Assembly: GCF_030268065.1 (NCBI RefSeq) | Contig: NZ_BSDD01000005.1 | Location: 126,156 to 190,155, forward strand | DNA: 64,000 nucleotides | From: Geothrix rubra | Lineage (GTDB): Bacteria; Acidobacteriota; Holophagae; Holophagales; Holophagaceae | Direction: 5' to 3' | In this document: positions 26,513 to 35,991 of the stretch, piece by piece | Numbering within the stretch: the first letter of the stretch is position 1 | Layout: each line of letters starts with the position of its first letter | The notes under the pieces: generated by a model | Seen by the model: the letters and a program-made list of their open reading frames with translations, nothing else | Database searches by the model: none | What the model was told of the DNA's origin: nothing | Program-made: the position numbers and the translations under genes

Positions 26513-28465
26513 TCAGCCGAGCGCCGCTTCCAGGCGCAGGGCGAGGTGGCTGAGGTGGGAGGCGAACTGCTCGAGGGCCGGGAGGGTGTCCTTCTGGCCC
26601 CGCTCGGCGCGGATCCACCGCTTGAGCAGGGCCAGCGACTGGGGATCCCGGACCCCCAGCCGCTTGGCCGTCTGGATCAGCTTGTGGGAGAGCCGGGTGC
26701 GCTCCGCATCGGGGGTCTCCTTGAGTTCCGCCACGAGCCGGAGGGCCTCCTGGGCCACCTCCAGGTCCTGGCGGATGAGGGGGATCCGGGCGTTGATCCG
26801 GAGGAGGAACAGCTCGAGGAAGCGCAGGAGGTCGCCCAGCAGGTCCATGCCGTCCCGGAGGGCCTGCGGCACGTCCTCGGGGCTCTCCAGCAGCCGGCTC
26901 AGCTGCTGCACGAGCCCCTCGGCCTCCTCCCGGTCCGGGCGGCGCATCAGGGGGAACTCCGGGCTGCGGCGGAAGGACTGCACGTGCTGGTGGGCCTGGG
27001 AGAGGCCGAGGGCAAGGCGGGGCCAGTCCTGCAGCTCAAGGTGGAGCAGCAGCTGTCCGTGCAGGGGCGAGACCTGCTCCCACAGCCGCTGGAGCCGCTG
27101 GCGGAGCCGCTCCCCCTCCTCCATGAGGTTGGGTGAATCGGGGAAGAGGCGCTGCTGCAGCTCCGGGGAGAAGATGCCCACGAGGCCGCCCATGAGCTGC
27201 CGCTGGTGGTTGAGGAGGAGGCCCCGGAGGCTGTCGAGGGTCTGGGCCAGCTGGTCGGCGTCCTGGCCCGCGAGCGCCTGCTGGAGGAGGCTCCTGAGGG
27301 TGCTCTGGTCCTGGCGCAGGGCCAGCACGGCCTGGCGGAAGAAGGTCCGCAGCCGGGGGGTGTCCTCCGCCTCCGGCGGGAGCGACTCGATGCCCGAAGG
27401 ATGGTAGGCGCGGTCCGCCATGCGGCCCAGCTCGGACTCGATGACGAGGCAGGTGGGCACGGTGGCGTAGCGGTCCCTGGGGCTCGCCGTGGCCGCGGGC
27501 TCGAGGGACTCGATGAGCCCCGTCAAGGCGATGTGGCTGGCCAGGGCCCGGGCCACCAGGGTGAAGGTGGGCTGATCCTCCCGGCGCAGCTGCTGGAGCA
27601 GGCGGCGCATTTCGGGAGGCATGGCCTCCTTCAGCCGGTCGCCCTCCATGCGGGGCAGGGTCCAGCCGAGATGATCCCAGAGCCAGCGGAGGCTGCCCCG
27701 GACCTGCTCCACGGCCGGCCAGTGGACGCCCCGGTCCAGGGGCCGGATGAGGCTCAGGCGGAGGTTCGACACCACGTGCTCCAGCAGGAGCAGCGGCGCC
27801 ACGCGGGCGTGGATCTCGGAGGGGATGCAGGCCTCGAGCAGCTCCGCCAGGCGGGCCAGGGCCTCCTCCAGCCGCCCCTGGCCCTGGATGGCGCGGTTCA
27901 CGGCCTTCATCTGGGCATTGAGGCGGGCCACGGCGGCCGGGCCGTTCTCGCAGGCCTGGAGGGCGCCGAGGATGCGCCGGAAGGGGGCCTTGTGGTCCGC
28001 CAGGAAGGTGCTCCAGAGGGCCCGCAGGTGGTCCGCGTCCTCCGTGGGGGCCAGGGACATGGCGCGCAGGGAGGCCAGCAGGTCCAGGAGGAGGCTCACC
28101 CACTCGGGCTGCTCCTGCTCGGCCAGCAGCTCCCGGTGGGCGGCCTCCGCCAGCATGCCGAGGCGCGCGAGGCTGTGCTGCAGCACCAGCCCCATGGCCG
28201 GTCGGGCCTCGCCCAGCCTCCGGGGGGAGAACTGGTGCAGGAAGGCGAGGAAGGTGCCGAGGTTCCGCCGGAGGGTGGCCTGGGCCGGGGATTCCTCCCC
28301 GGGCCGCGGACCCGCGGGCGGCGCCTCCACCAGGGGCTCGAGGTCGCCGGCGCCGGCCTTCAGGACATCCTCGAGCAGGGCCAGATCGCCCCGGGATAGG
28401 CCTTTCTCCCGGACGAGCTGCCGGGCCAAGAGCAGGCGCTGGGGCTGGCTCCCTGGGGAGGACAT
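26513..28465 (-). CDS. large all-helical cytosolic protein of unknown function
   Basis: 650 residues from the ATG at 28465 (an ATG at 28480 adds five residues). No signal peptide, no membrane helix and no family that I recognise. The sequence is almost entirely amphipathic helix, rich in Leu, Arg, Glu and Gln (LLLEHVVSNLRLSLIRPLD, MRRLLQQLRREDQPTFTLVARAL, HGQLLLHLELQDW), like a scaffold or helical-repeat protein. It lies directly upstream of the GGDEF gene and divergent from pilB with under 70 bases between starts. A role in pilus or c-di-GMP regulation is suggested only by position. Confidence 0.7.
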   Translation of the reverse strand: MSSPGSQPQRLLLARQLVREKGLSRGDLALLEDVLKAGAGDLEPLVEAPPAGPRPGEESPAQATLRRNLGTFLAFLHQFSPRRLGEARPAMGLVLQHSLARLGMLAEAAHRELLAEQEQPEWVSLLLDLLASLRAMSLAPTEDADHLRALWSTFLADHKAPFRRILGALQACENGPAAVARLNAQMKAVNRAIQGQGRLEEALARLAELLEACIPSEIHARVAPLLLLEHVVSNLRLSLIRPLDRGVHWPAVEQVRGSLRWLWDHLGWTLPRMEGDRLKEAMPPEMRRLLQQLRREDQPTFTLVARALASHIALTGLIESLEPAATASPRDRYATVPTCLVIESELGRMADRAYHPSGIESLPPEAEDTPRLRTFFRQAVLALRQDQSTLRSLLQQALAGQDADQLAQTLDSLRGLLLNHQRQLMGGLVGIFSPELQQRLFPDSPNLMEEGERLRQRLQRLWEQVSPLHGQLLLHLELQDWPRLALGLSQAHQHVQSFRRSPEFPLMRRPDREEAEGLVQQLSRLLESPEDVPQALRDGMDLLGDLLRFLELFLLRINARIPLIRQDLEVAQEALRLVAELKETPDAERTRLSHKLIQTAKRLGVRDPQSLALLKRWIRAERGQKDTLPALEQFASHLSHLALRLEAALG

Positions 28466-28534
28466 GGCAAAAGCATACATTGGATGCAAGTTAAGGGTGT
28501 TACCATCCCCTCACCCCAATCCCGGAGGCGTTCG

Positions 28535-30388
28535 GTGGTCAGCAAGCTCGGCGAAATGCTCGTCAAGGCCCAGCTCATCACTGAGGCCCAGCTGGAAGAA
28601 GTCATCAAAGTTCAGCGGCGGGAAGGCGGCAAGCTGGGGAGCATCGTCGTCCGCCAGGGCTACTGTTCCGATCAGGACATCGTGAGCTTCCTGGGCATGC
28701 AGTACGGCGTGCCGGCGGCCGACCTGGAGCAGTGGCCGCCCATCGATCCGGCCGTCGTGGCGTTGATTCCCGCGGAACTCGCCCAGCGGCACAAGGTGTT
28801 GCCCCTCCAGCGCACCGGCAACGTGCTGACCCTGGCCATGTCCGATCCCACGGACATCTTCGCCATGGACGACGTGCGGTTCCACACGGGCTACAACGTG
28901 GATCCGGTGGTCTCCAGCGAGATGGGTCTCATTCGCGCCGTGGAGCGCTACTACGGGGGATCGAGCCAGGTGGCCCTCCGGGGGGATGGCACCGCCACCC
29001 GGGGTGGCTCGGCCACCAGTGGCGGGTCCGGCATGGGCGGGCCGCCAGCCGGCTCCGCAGCGGCGGCCTTCAGCGCCTTCGACGAGGCCGAGGAGCACAT
29101 CGACCTCTCCGAGCTGGAGCAGCAGCTCGATGCCGACGCGGAGTTCGACACCACCGACGACGACGAGGAGAGCATCAACGTCGGGGCCCTCAAGCGGGGC
29201 AGCGAGGATGCGCCGGTCGTCAAGCTGGTGAACATGGTGCTCATCGACGCCATCAAGCGCGGGGCCTCGGACATCCACATCGAACCCTACGAGAAGAACT
29301 ACCGCATCCGGTTCCGCATCGACGGCATCCTCATGGAGGTCATGCGGCCGAACCTGAAGCTGAAGGATCCCCTCACCTCCCGCGTGAAGATCCTGGCCAA
29401 GCTCAACATCGCCGAGAAGCGCCTGCCCCAGGACGGCCGCATCAAGCTGCGGGTCAACATGGGCGGCCGCCAGAAGGTCATCGACTACCGCGTCAGCATC
29501 CTCCCCACCCTCTTCGGCGAGAAGATCGTGCTGCGGCTGCTGGATTCCGACAAGCTCATGCTGGACCTCACGAAGCTGGGTTTCGAGCAGGAGAGCCTGG
29601 ACCGCTGGGACCGGCAGATCTCCAAGCCCTACGGCATGGTCCTGGTGACCGGGCCCACCGGCTCCGGCAAGACCAACACCCTGTACTCGTCCATCGCGAA
29701 GCTGAACACGCCGGACACCAACATCCTCACGGCCGAGGATCCGGTGGAGTTCAACTTCCCCGGCATCAACCAGGTGCAGATGAAGGAGCAGATCGGCCTC
29801 AACTTCGCGGCCGCCCTCCGCTCCTTCCTCCGGCAGGACCCGAACATCATCCTGGTGGGTGAGATCCGCGACTTCGAAACGGCCGAGATCGCCATCAAGG
29901 CCTCCCTCACGGGCCACCTGGTGCTCTCCACCTTGCATACCAACGACGCGCCGAGCACCATCAACCGCCTCATGAACATGGGCGTGGAGCCCTTCCTGGT
30001 GGCCACCTCGGTGAACATCATCTGCGCGCAGCGCCTCGTCCGCCGCCTCTGCCCGAACTGCAAGGCCGTGGATACGCACCACCAGCCGGAGGACGCCCTG
30101 ATGAAGGTGGGGTTCACCCCGGAGGAGATCCAGAAGGGCATCACCTTCTACAAGCCCGTGGGCTGCGAGGCCTGCAACAAGCGCGGCTACAAGGGCCGCG
30201 TGGGCCTCTACGAGGTGCTGGAGATCTCCGAGACCCTCAAGGACATGATCCTCACCGGGGCTTCCGCCATCGAGCTGCGCGAGCAGGGCCAGAAGGAGGG
30301 CATGATCACCCTCCGCCGCTCCGGCTGCCGCAAGGTCCTCGACGGCGTCACCACCATCGAGGAGATCATCCGGGAAACCGTGCTCTAA
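28535..30388 (+). CDS. pilB: type IV pilus extension ATPase PilB
   Basis: 617-residue hexameric ATPase that powers pilus assembly. I chose the GTG at 28535, six bases after GGAGG, which gives the expected N-terminus (SKLGEMLVKAQLITEAQL); an in-frame ATG at 28484 has no Shine-Dalgarno. Domains: an MshEN-like N-terminal domain (1-140), a Gly/Ser-rich then acidic linker (about 148-225), and the ATPase with Walker A GPTGSGKT at 373-380 and Walker B ILVGEIRD. The zinc tetra-Cys motif is C506, C509, C544 and C547. pilT, pilC and a pilin follow on the same strand. Confidence 0.94.
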   Translation: MVSKLGEMLVKAQLITEAQLEEVIKVQRREGGKLGSIVVRQGYCSDQDIVSFLGMQYGVPAADLEQWPPIDPAVVALIPAELAQRHKVLPLQRTGNVLTLAMSDPTDIFAMDDVRFHTGYNVDPVVSSEMGLIRAVERYYGGSSQVALRGDGTATRGGSATSGGSGMGGPPAGSAAAAFSAFDEAEEHIDLSELEQQLDADAEFDTTDDDEESINVGALKRGSEDAPVVKLVNMVLIDAIKRGASDIHIEPYEKNYRIRFRIDGILMEVMRPNLKLKDPLTSRVKILAKLNIAEKRLPQDGRIKLRVNMGGRQKVIDYRVSILPTLFGEKIVLRLLDSDKLMLDLTKLGFEQESLDRWDRQISKPYGMVLVTGPTGSGKTNTLYSSIAKLNTPDTNILTAEDPVEFNFPGINQVQMKEQIGLNFAAALRSFLRQDPNIILVGEIRDFETAEIAIKASLTGHLVLSTLHTNDAPSTINRLMNMGVEPFLVATSVNIICAQRLVRRLCPNCKAVDTHHQPEDALMKVGFTPEEIQKGITFYKPVGCEACNKRGYKGRVGLYEVLEISETLKDMILTGASAIELREQGQKEGMITLRRSGCRKVLDGVTTIEEIIRETVL

Positions 30389-30432
30389 AGTACCGCCCGA
30401 TCGATCGCCCCCACTCCTTCCCGAGGCCATCC

Positions 30433-31623
30433 ATGAGCGAAGTCGGTTCCAACTACGTCGTCCCCCTGCAGCAGCTCCTGAAGACCATGGTGGAGTACGG
30501 CGGGACGGACCTGCACCTCACCACGGACACGGCGCCGCAGATCCGCATCGACGGGCGCATGGTGCCCCTCAAGCTGCCCCCCCTGGACGCCTCCCAGACG
30601 CGCTGGCTCTGCTACGGGGTCATGACGGACCAGCAGAAGCACCGCCTGGAGGAGGACCTGGAGGTGGACTTCTCCTTCGGCCTGCAGGGCGTGGCCCGCT
30701 TCCGCGCCAACGTCTTCAACCAGCGGGGCGCCACCGCCGGCGTCTTCCGCACCATTCCCGAGAAGATCCGCAGCTTCGACGAGCTGGGCCTGCCGCCCTC
30801 GGTCCAGGCCCTCTGCGACAAGCCCCGCGGCCTGGTGCTGGTCACGGGCGTGACCGGCTCGGGCAAGTCCACCACGCTGGCCGCCATGGTGGACAAGATC
30901 AACACCGAGGAGCCCCTCCACATCCTCACCATCGAGGATCCCGTGGAATACGTCCACCGGCACAAGCGGGCCCTGGTGAACCAGCGGGAGATCCACGCCG
31001 ACACCCACAGCTTCAAGAAGGCCCTCCGCTCGGCCCTCCGCCAGGACCCCGACGTGGTGCTGGTGGGCGAGTTGCGCGACCTGGAGACCATCGAATCGGC
31101 CCTCACCATCGCCGAGACGGGCCACCTGACCTTCGGCACCCTGCACACCAACAGCACGGTGCAGACCATCAACCGCATCATCGACGTCTTCCCCTCCCAC
31201 CAGCAGGCCCAGATCCGGGCCCAGCTCTCCCTGGTGCTGGAAGGCGTGATCTGCCAGAGCCTCATCCCCAAGGCCGGCGGGAAGGGCCGGGCCCTGGCCC
31301 TCGAGATCATGCTCCCCAACCCCGCCATCCGGAACCTCATCCGGGAGGACAAGATCCACCAGATCTACGGCGTCATGCAGTCCGGCCAGGCGAAGTACGG
31401 CATGCAGACCTTCAACCAGAGCCTGTCCGACCTCGTCCTCAAGGGCGACATCACCCAGGAGCAGGCCTACGAGTACAGCTCCAACACCGACGAGCTGCGG
31501 GAGCTCATCAACCGCGGGGTGGGCACCGCCGCCGCGGGCGGCCGGGGCGCCGCCCCCGCCCCCGCCGCCAAGCCCGGCAGCCCCCTGCTGGGCGGGCGGA
31601 ACCCCAACATCAAGTACACCTAG
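30433..31623 (+). CDS. pilT: type IV pilus retraction ATPase PilT
   Basis: 396-residue hexameric ATPase that drives pilus retraction and twitching. N-terminal PAS-like domain (YGGTDLHLTTDTAPQIRIDG), Walker A GVTGSGKS at 139-146, Asp box HILTIEDPVEYVH, Walker B VVLVGELRD, His box TGHLTFGTLHTNS. The AIRNLIRE motif that PilT needs for retraction is present (NPAIRNLIREDKI). An Ala/Pro/Gly-rich tail of about 30 residues is extra. The start ATG follows GAGG by six bases, 44 bases after pilB. Confidence 0.95.
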   Translation: MSEVGSNYVVPLQQLLKTMVEYGGTDLHLTTDTAPQIRIDGRMVPLKLPPLDASQTRWLCYGVMTDQQKHRLEEDLEVDFSFGLQGVARFRANVFNQRGATAGVFRTIPEKIRSFDELGLPPSVQALCDKPRGLVLVTGVTGSGKSTTLAAMVDKINTEEPLHILTIEDPVEYVHRHKRALVNQREIHADTHSFKKALRSALRQDPDVVLVGELRDLETIESALTIAETGHLTFGTLHTNSTVQTINRIIDVFPSHQQAQIRAQLSLVLEGVICQSLIPKAGGKGRALALEIMLPNPAIRNLIREDKIHQIYGVMQSGQAKYGMQTFNQSLSDLVLKGDITQEQAYEYSSNTDELRELINRGVGTAAAGGRGAAPAPAAKPGSPLLGGRNPNIKYT

Positions 31624-31626
31624 GAC

Positions 31627-31655
31627 TTCACCAGCCAGCCATTCCTGCCTATCCT
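31627..31655 (+). promoter_or_regulatory. candidate sigma-70-type promoter before pilC
   Basis: TTCACC (31627-31632), a 17-base spacer and TATCCT (31650-31655), 38 bases before the pilC ATG. It may give pilC its own transcript besides read-through from pilT. Confidence 0.4.
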
Positions 31656-31693
31656 GAATCCATCACCATCCCTGCCCGCACCCCGAGGTCCAC

Positions 31694-32896
31694 ATGCCCG
31701 CATATGCATGGAAAGGCAAGAACAGGCTGGGCGAGGTCCAGGAAGGGGTCCTGGTCTCCGATTCCCGGGATGCCGCCGCCAACACCCTCAAGCGGAACGG
31801 CATCGAGGTCATCAACGTGCGCCTCATGGCCTCCGAGGGCGGCAAGTCCTTCGGCAAGGTGCCCGCCAAGGACCTCGCCATCTTCACCCGGCAGTTCAGC
31901 GTGATGATCGACGCCGGCCTGCCCCTCGTGCAGTGCCTGGAGATCCTCGGCGCCCAGCAGAAGCACAAGGGCTTCCAGCGCATCATCGAGGCCGTGCGGG
32001 ACGACGTGGAGAAGGGCCTCACCCTCCAGGCCGCCCTCTCCAAGCACCCCAAGGCCTTCAACGACCTCTACGTGAACATGGTGGGGGCCGGCGAGACGGG
32101 CGGCATCCTCGACGTCATCCTCCAGCGGCTCTCCGGCTACATCGAGAAGGCGGTCAAGCTCACGGCCAAGGTGAAGGGGGCCATGACCTACCCCATCGCC
32201 GTCATCTCCATCGCCATCATCGTGGTGGTCATCATCATGGTGAAGGTCATCCCCGTGTTCTCGGCCATGTATGAGGGCCTGGGCAGCAAGCTGCCCTATC
32301 CCACCCTCGTCTGCATCGCCCTGTCCAACGCCATCATCAACTACTGGTACCTGCTCGCCATCGCCATCGCCGGCATCGTCATCGGCCTGCGCCAGTACTA
32401 CAAGACGCCCACGGGCAAGCTCCAGATCGACACCGTCCTGCTGCGGATCCCCGTCATCGGGGACCTGCTGCGGAAGGTGGCCGTGGCCCGCTTCTGCCGC
32501 ACCCTGGGCACCCTCATCAGCTCCGGCGTGCCCATCCTCGAGGGCATGGACATCACGGCCCGCACCGCGGGCAACCAGGTCATCCACAACGCCATTCTCA
32601 AGTCGAAGGATGCCGTGGAGCAGGGGCGGAACATCAGCGCCCCCCTGGCCGAGACCAAGGTCTTCCCGGCCATGGTGGTGCAGATGGTGGGCGTGGGCGA
32701 GGCCACGGGCGCCCTGGACGCCATGCTGTCCAAGGTGGCCGACTTCTACGAGGACGAGGTGGACAACGCCGTGGCCAACCTCACCAGCCTCATGGAGCCC
32801 ATCATGATCGCCATCCTGGGCGGCATCATCGGCTTCATCGTCATCGCCATGTATTTGCCCATCTTCAACCTGGCCAACGTCTTCGGCAAGGATTGA
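31694..32896 (+). CDS. pilC: type IV pilus inner-membrane platform protein PilC
   Basis: 400 residues, two GspF/PilC repeats each with cytosolic helices (FTRQFSVMIDAGLPLVQCLEIL and FCRTLGTLISSGVPILEGMDI) and three membrane segments in total (about 170-195, 215-240, 370-392). The family's GE-T-G turn is seen twice (GAGETGGILDVIL, GVGEATGALDAML). PilC anchors the pilus motor and contacts both PilB and PilT. Gap to pilT 70 bases. Confidence 0.94.
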   Translation: MPAYAWKGKNRLGEVQEGVLVSDSRDAAANTLKRNGIEVINVRLMASEGGKSFGKVPAKDLAIFTRQFSVMIDAGLPLVQCLEILGAQQKHKGFQRIIEAVRDDVEKGLTLQAALSKHPKAFNDLYVNMVGAGETGGILDVILQRLSGYIEKAVKLTAKVKGAMTYPIAVISIAIIVVVIIMVKVIPVFSAMYEGLGSKLPYPTLVCIALSNAIINYWYLLAIAIAGIVIGLRQYYKTPTGKLQIDTVLLRIPVIGDLLRKVAVARFCRTLGTLISSGVPILEGMDITARTAGNQVIHNAILKSKDAVEQGRNISAPLAETKVFPAMVVQMVGVGEATGALDAMLSKVADFYEDEVDNAVANLTSLMEPIMIAILGGIIGFIVIAMYLPIFNLANVFGKD

Positions 32897-32969
32897 GGAT
32901 TCCGGGGCGCCCTCCGCGATTCCCAGCACGGACCTTGCTATCCTTCCCGGAACCCCCGGAGGTCGCCCC

Positions 32970-33407
32970 ATGCCCCGACTGACCCGCCGCTCCTCCCGCG
33001 TCCAGGGATTCTCCCTGGTGGAACTCCTCCTGGTGCTGGCCCTCATCGGCATCATCAGCGCCATCGCCATCCCCGCCTACCTGGGGCAGCGGCGCCGGGC
33101 CATGATGATCGGGGATGCAGAGGCCAACGCCCGTGCCCTGGCCATGGCCCTGGAGAGCCGGCGGGCCGAGAATGGGCTCTACGCCGCTTCCGGCACGTCC
33201 TGGAGCTGGACCGCCAGCGGCACCGCCCCCACCGCCAGCGTGGGCGCCCCGGTCTTCTCGGCCAAGGGCGCCTCCCGCATGAACTACAGCGTGGCCGTGA
33301 CCAACGGCGGGGTGGGCTACACCATCACCGTGAACGACCCCAGCTTGGGCGCCAATGTGTACACCCTGAACCAGGCCGGGGCCGGATCGGTCCTGATCAA
33401 GTATTGA
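32970..33407 (+). CDS. type IV pilin (PilA-like)
   Basis: 145 residues. The prepilin leader is MPRLTRRSSRVQG and cleavage is expected after G13; the mature protein starts with FSLVELLLVLALIGIISAIA, with the conserved Glu at position 5. The soluble part is short and Ser/Thr/Ala-rich, with a WSWTASG segment, and has no Cys pair. GCTATCCT at 32937-32944 is a likely -10 and CGGAGG lies eight bases before the ATG. Whether it is the major pilin or a minor or pseudopilin is unclear, because a second pilin with a sigma-54 promoter lies 2 kb away. Confidence 0.88.
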   Translation: MPRLTRRSSRVQGFSLVELLLVLALIGIISAIAIPAYLGQRRRAMMIGDAEANARALAMALESRRAENGLYAASGTSWSWTASGTAPTASVGAPVFSAKGASRMNYSVAVTNGGVGYTITVNDPSLGANVYTLNQAGAGSVLIKY

Positions 33408-33429
33408 TCCGTCCCGGCCCGGGGTCCTC

Positions 33430-35379
33430 CTACTTGCCGGGCACCTCCGGCACCGGTCGGAGGTATTCAGCGTCGATCTGGGCCTTCACCTTCTCGAAAT
33501 CGGCCTGGGTGATGGGTTCCACGCCCTCCAGCCGGTAGCCGTGGTAGCTGAAGTGGTGGGCCCCGCCCCCTTCCAGGGGTTTGTACACGTCCAGATGGTC
33601 CCCCTCGGCCCGGGCCACGCTGACCTCGTGCTGCCGCTCCGCCAGGGTGGCCTGGTAGCGCATCACCCAGACACCGTGGGGGAGCAGGGCCGCACCCTGG
33701 ACGATCTTCTTGGAGTCGTAGCTCAGGTAGTGGACCCCTTCCGGTTCGGGCCGCAGGAAGTCTGCTCGGATGGTGTGGTAGCGCACGGCGGCGAAGGGCC
33801 GGGTGCCAAAACTGGACGGGGAGATGGGTTTGCTCCCGAGGAGCTTCTCCGCCAGGGCATCCCGCAGCTCAAGGGTGTCGACGGCCCGGTCCGTGCCCGG
33901 TCCGTTGGGGAAGCCGGGACCGGCCACCAGGAAGGGGATGCGCAGCTCCCAGGGGTCCAGATCGTAGCCGTGGATGCCCTGGAGCTGGAATTCGGGCGTC
34001 ACGTGGTAGAAGCGCTCGCCGTGGTCGGAAAAGAGCACCCGGGTTGCCTGGGCGTAGTCCGGATCCTTGGCCAGGCCCTCCCAGAGGGGCTTCCAGGCCG
34101 CCAGGAGGTGCCGAACCCGGATGCGGTAGGCCAGGAGGGGGTCCCGGCGGGGATCCGTGTTCGCCAGTTCTGAAGGCGTCACCAGGGGCAGGCCCGCCAC
34201 GGGGCGCAGGTCGAGGGGCTTCAGGGTCCACCAGCGGGGCAGGTCCTGGAGTTCGGATCGGCTGAGGAAGATGGGCTGGTGCAGGTGACAGGTGTGGAAC
34301 ATCACCAGGTCCGCGCCCCGGCCCCGTTCCAGGGCCTCCCGCAGTCCCGCGTCCAGGCCCGCCCAGGGGTTGGTGGAGGGGAACACCCGCAGGGCATCCA
34401 TCCAGCTGGCGTAGAAGGGGAGATGCACGGCCAGGTTGGAGTTGACGAAGTTCTCCCAGCCGGCGGCGGGCATGGCCACCTCATCGAAGAAGCCGGAACC
34501 CCGGCCCGCCAGGCCGATGGTGCCGCCGTCGTCGATGTAGAACCGGACCTTCAGCCCCTTCGCTTTGTAGGCGTCCAGCAGGGCGTAGCGGAGCTGACCA
34601 TTCAGCTCTTCCTCGGAGGGTAGGGCGTTGCCGATGGAATATTCAGCGGGGTCGCCCCCCCAGAGCAGGCTGTAGAACAGACGGGTGGCGGGGACCATCG
34701 TGTAGGCATTGGGGTAGTGCGTGCCCGTCCAGGCGGCCATGCCTTGCGACTCGGCCACGTCCGGGCGGAGGGCATCCACCCCCACCAGGAGAGCCTGAAC
34801 CGGGTGGTGGCCGGGGGGATCCGTAGGCACCCGCCGCCCCAGCACCAGAGGAGCCTGGGCCAGGAGGGTCCAAAGCAGCAGCCAGCCGGGCACTATCAGC
34901 CAGGCACGGCGGCCCCAGTGGTGGAAGGCCCGGTGGGCCACGGGGCCCGCGATGACCAGGACCAGTAGGGGGAGGCCGAGCGCGAAGGGCAGGTGCTGGA
35001 CCACGGGGATCACCCAGAGGGTGGTGGGCACCCGCCACCAGAGCACAAGGTGGATCCAACCGAAGGCCGCCAAGGTGAGACCGAAGGCGGTGCCGAAGCC
35101 CCATTGGTGGGCCCAGCCCCGGTCCAGCAGCACGCCCCAGGCCAGGGTGAGCAGCCACAGCAGGATGCCGCCACCCAGGTAGAGGGGCAGGACCTCCCGG
35201 GCTAACAGCCGCAAGGCGAAGGCCTGAGCCGTGGGATTGTGCAATCCGTCCGCCACGAAGCCCGAGAGACCGGTCGAGGGACCCTGATAGTAAGCCCCGA
35301 GGGCGAGCAGGCTCAGCAGCAGGACGAGGGCCCCGGCGGCGAAGGGGGCCAGGAGGCGCAGGCGGCGCGACAGGGGCAT
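33430..35379 (-). CDS. membrane-anchored sulfatase/alkaline-phosphatase-fold protein (DUF3413/YejM-like)
   Basis: 649 residues. About five membrane helices in the first 185 residues, then a periplasmic domain of the sulfatase superfamily. It begins with ALLVGVDALRPD and carries metal-site features HYPNAYTMVPATRLFYSLLWG and FSDHGER. This arrangement matches YejM/LtaS/phosphoethanolamine-transferase-like proteins, which move phospho-groups onto lipids, glycans or proteins. The Thr/Ser nucleophile lies probably in the ATRLFYSLL segment. The gene sits between two pilin genes and after a pilA terminator, so a pilin- or surface-modifying role is possible but unproven. Confidence 0.8.
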   Translation of the reverse strand: MPLSRRLRLLAPFAAGALVLLLSLLALGAYYQGPSTGLSGFVADGLHNPTAQAFALRLLAREVLPLYLGGGILLWLLTLAWGVLLDRGWAHQWGFGTAFGLTLAAFGWIHLVLWWRVPTTLWVIPVVQHLPFALGLPLLVLVIAGPVAHRAFHHWGRRAWLIVPGWLLLWTLLAQAPLVLGRRVPTDPPGHHPVQALLVGVDALRPDVAESQGMAAWTGTHYPNAYTMVPATRLFYSLLWGGDPAEYSIGNALPSEEELNGQLRYALLDAYKAKGLKVRFYIDDGGTIGLAGRGSGFFDEVAMPAAGWENFVNSNLAVHLPFYASWMDALRVFPSTNPWAGLDAGLREALERGRGADLVMFHTCHLHQPIFLSRSELQDLPRWWTLKPLDLRPVAGLPLVTPSELANTDPRRDPLLAYRIRVRHLLAAWKPLWEGLAKDPDYAQATRVLFSDHGERFYHVTPEFQLQGIHGYDLDPWELRIPFLVAGPGFPNGPGTDRAVDTLELRDALAEKLLGSKPISPSSFGTRPFAAVRYHTIRADFLRPEPEGVHYLSYDSKKIVQGAALLPHGVWVMRYQATLAERQHEVSVARAEGDHLDVYKPLEGGGAHHFSYHGYRLEGVEPITQADFEKVKAQIDAEYLRPVPEVPGK

Positions 35380-35394
35380 GGGGGCTCCAGCAAA

Positions 35395-35422
35395 GGAACG
35401 GGGGGCCGTGGCCCCCCGTTCC
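35395..35422 (-). terminator. terminator of pilA
   Basis: GGAACGGGGGGCC pairs with GGCCCCCCGTTCC, giving a 12-13-base GC-rich stem with a tiny loop; three T follow on the minus strand. It stands 23 bases after the pilA stop codon and isolates pilA from the sulfatase-fold gene. Confidence 0.7.
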
Positions 35423-35445
35423 GGTGGTGCGATCTGGCGTTCACC

Positions 35446-35958
35446 CTACTCGAGGCTGGAGACCTTGGAGACCACGTTCTTGTTGTTGATCTTGCCCTGC
35501 ACGTAGACGGCGCCACCGAAGAAGCCAGGCTGGCCAGAGGCGGTGGGCAGCACGTAGCCGAACTGAGCCTGGCCAAGGGTGGCCGTGGTGGCTTTGGTCT
35601 CGAGGTTGGTGGCGAAGGTACTGGCAGTGGTTCCCGCCACGGTGGCAAAGGTGTAATTGAAAGCCGTAGAGGGGGCACCGGCGGTCCCATTCCAGGGGTT
35701 CTTATCGGCGTTGCCAGTGTTCGTCAGGTAAGTCTGCATGGCGGTGATGGCGGAGGCGGCCGACATACCGGATTCGCGGGACTTGTCCCACTGGCCCACG
35801 AGGTCGCCCACACGGCCGACGGTGTTGTCGATGGCGGCCTTGTCGCGGGCCCGGGCGCGCTGGCTGAGCAGGGCCGGGATGGCGATGGCGCTGATGATGC
35901 CGATGATCGCGAGGACCAGCAGCAGCTCGATGAGGGTGAAGCCGGACTGCTTCTTCAT
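35446..35958 (-). CDS. pilA: major-type type IV pilin PilA
   Basis: 170 residues. The leader MKKQSG is short and cleavage after G6 exposes F7; Glu11 is position 5 of the mature pilin, followed by LLLVLAIIGIISAIAIPA. The globular part is Thr/Ala/Gly-rich with no disulfide Cys pair, and ends VSKVSSLE. AGGAG six bases before the ATG is a strong ribosome binding site. A near-consensus sigma-54 promoter upstream (35992-36007) and a strong terminator fit a highly expressed monocistronic major pilin, as in Geobacter and Pseudomonas where PilR and RpoN act. Confidence 0.93.
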   Translation of the reverse strand: MKKQSGFTLIELLLVLAIIGIISAIAIPALLSQRARARDKAAIDNTVGRVGDLVGQWDKSRESGMSAASAITAMQTYLTNTGNADKNPWNGTAGAPSTAFNYTFATVAGTTASTFATNLETKATTATLGQAQFGYVLPTASGQPGFFGGAVYVQGKINNKNVVSKVSSLE

Positions 35959-35991
35959 GGGCGTCTCCTTTGGATAGGGCCGAGCTCTGGT

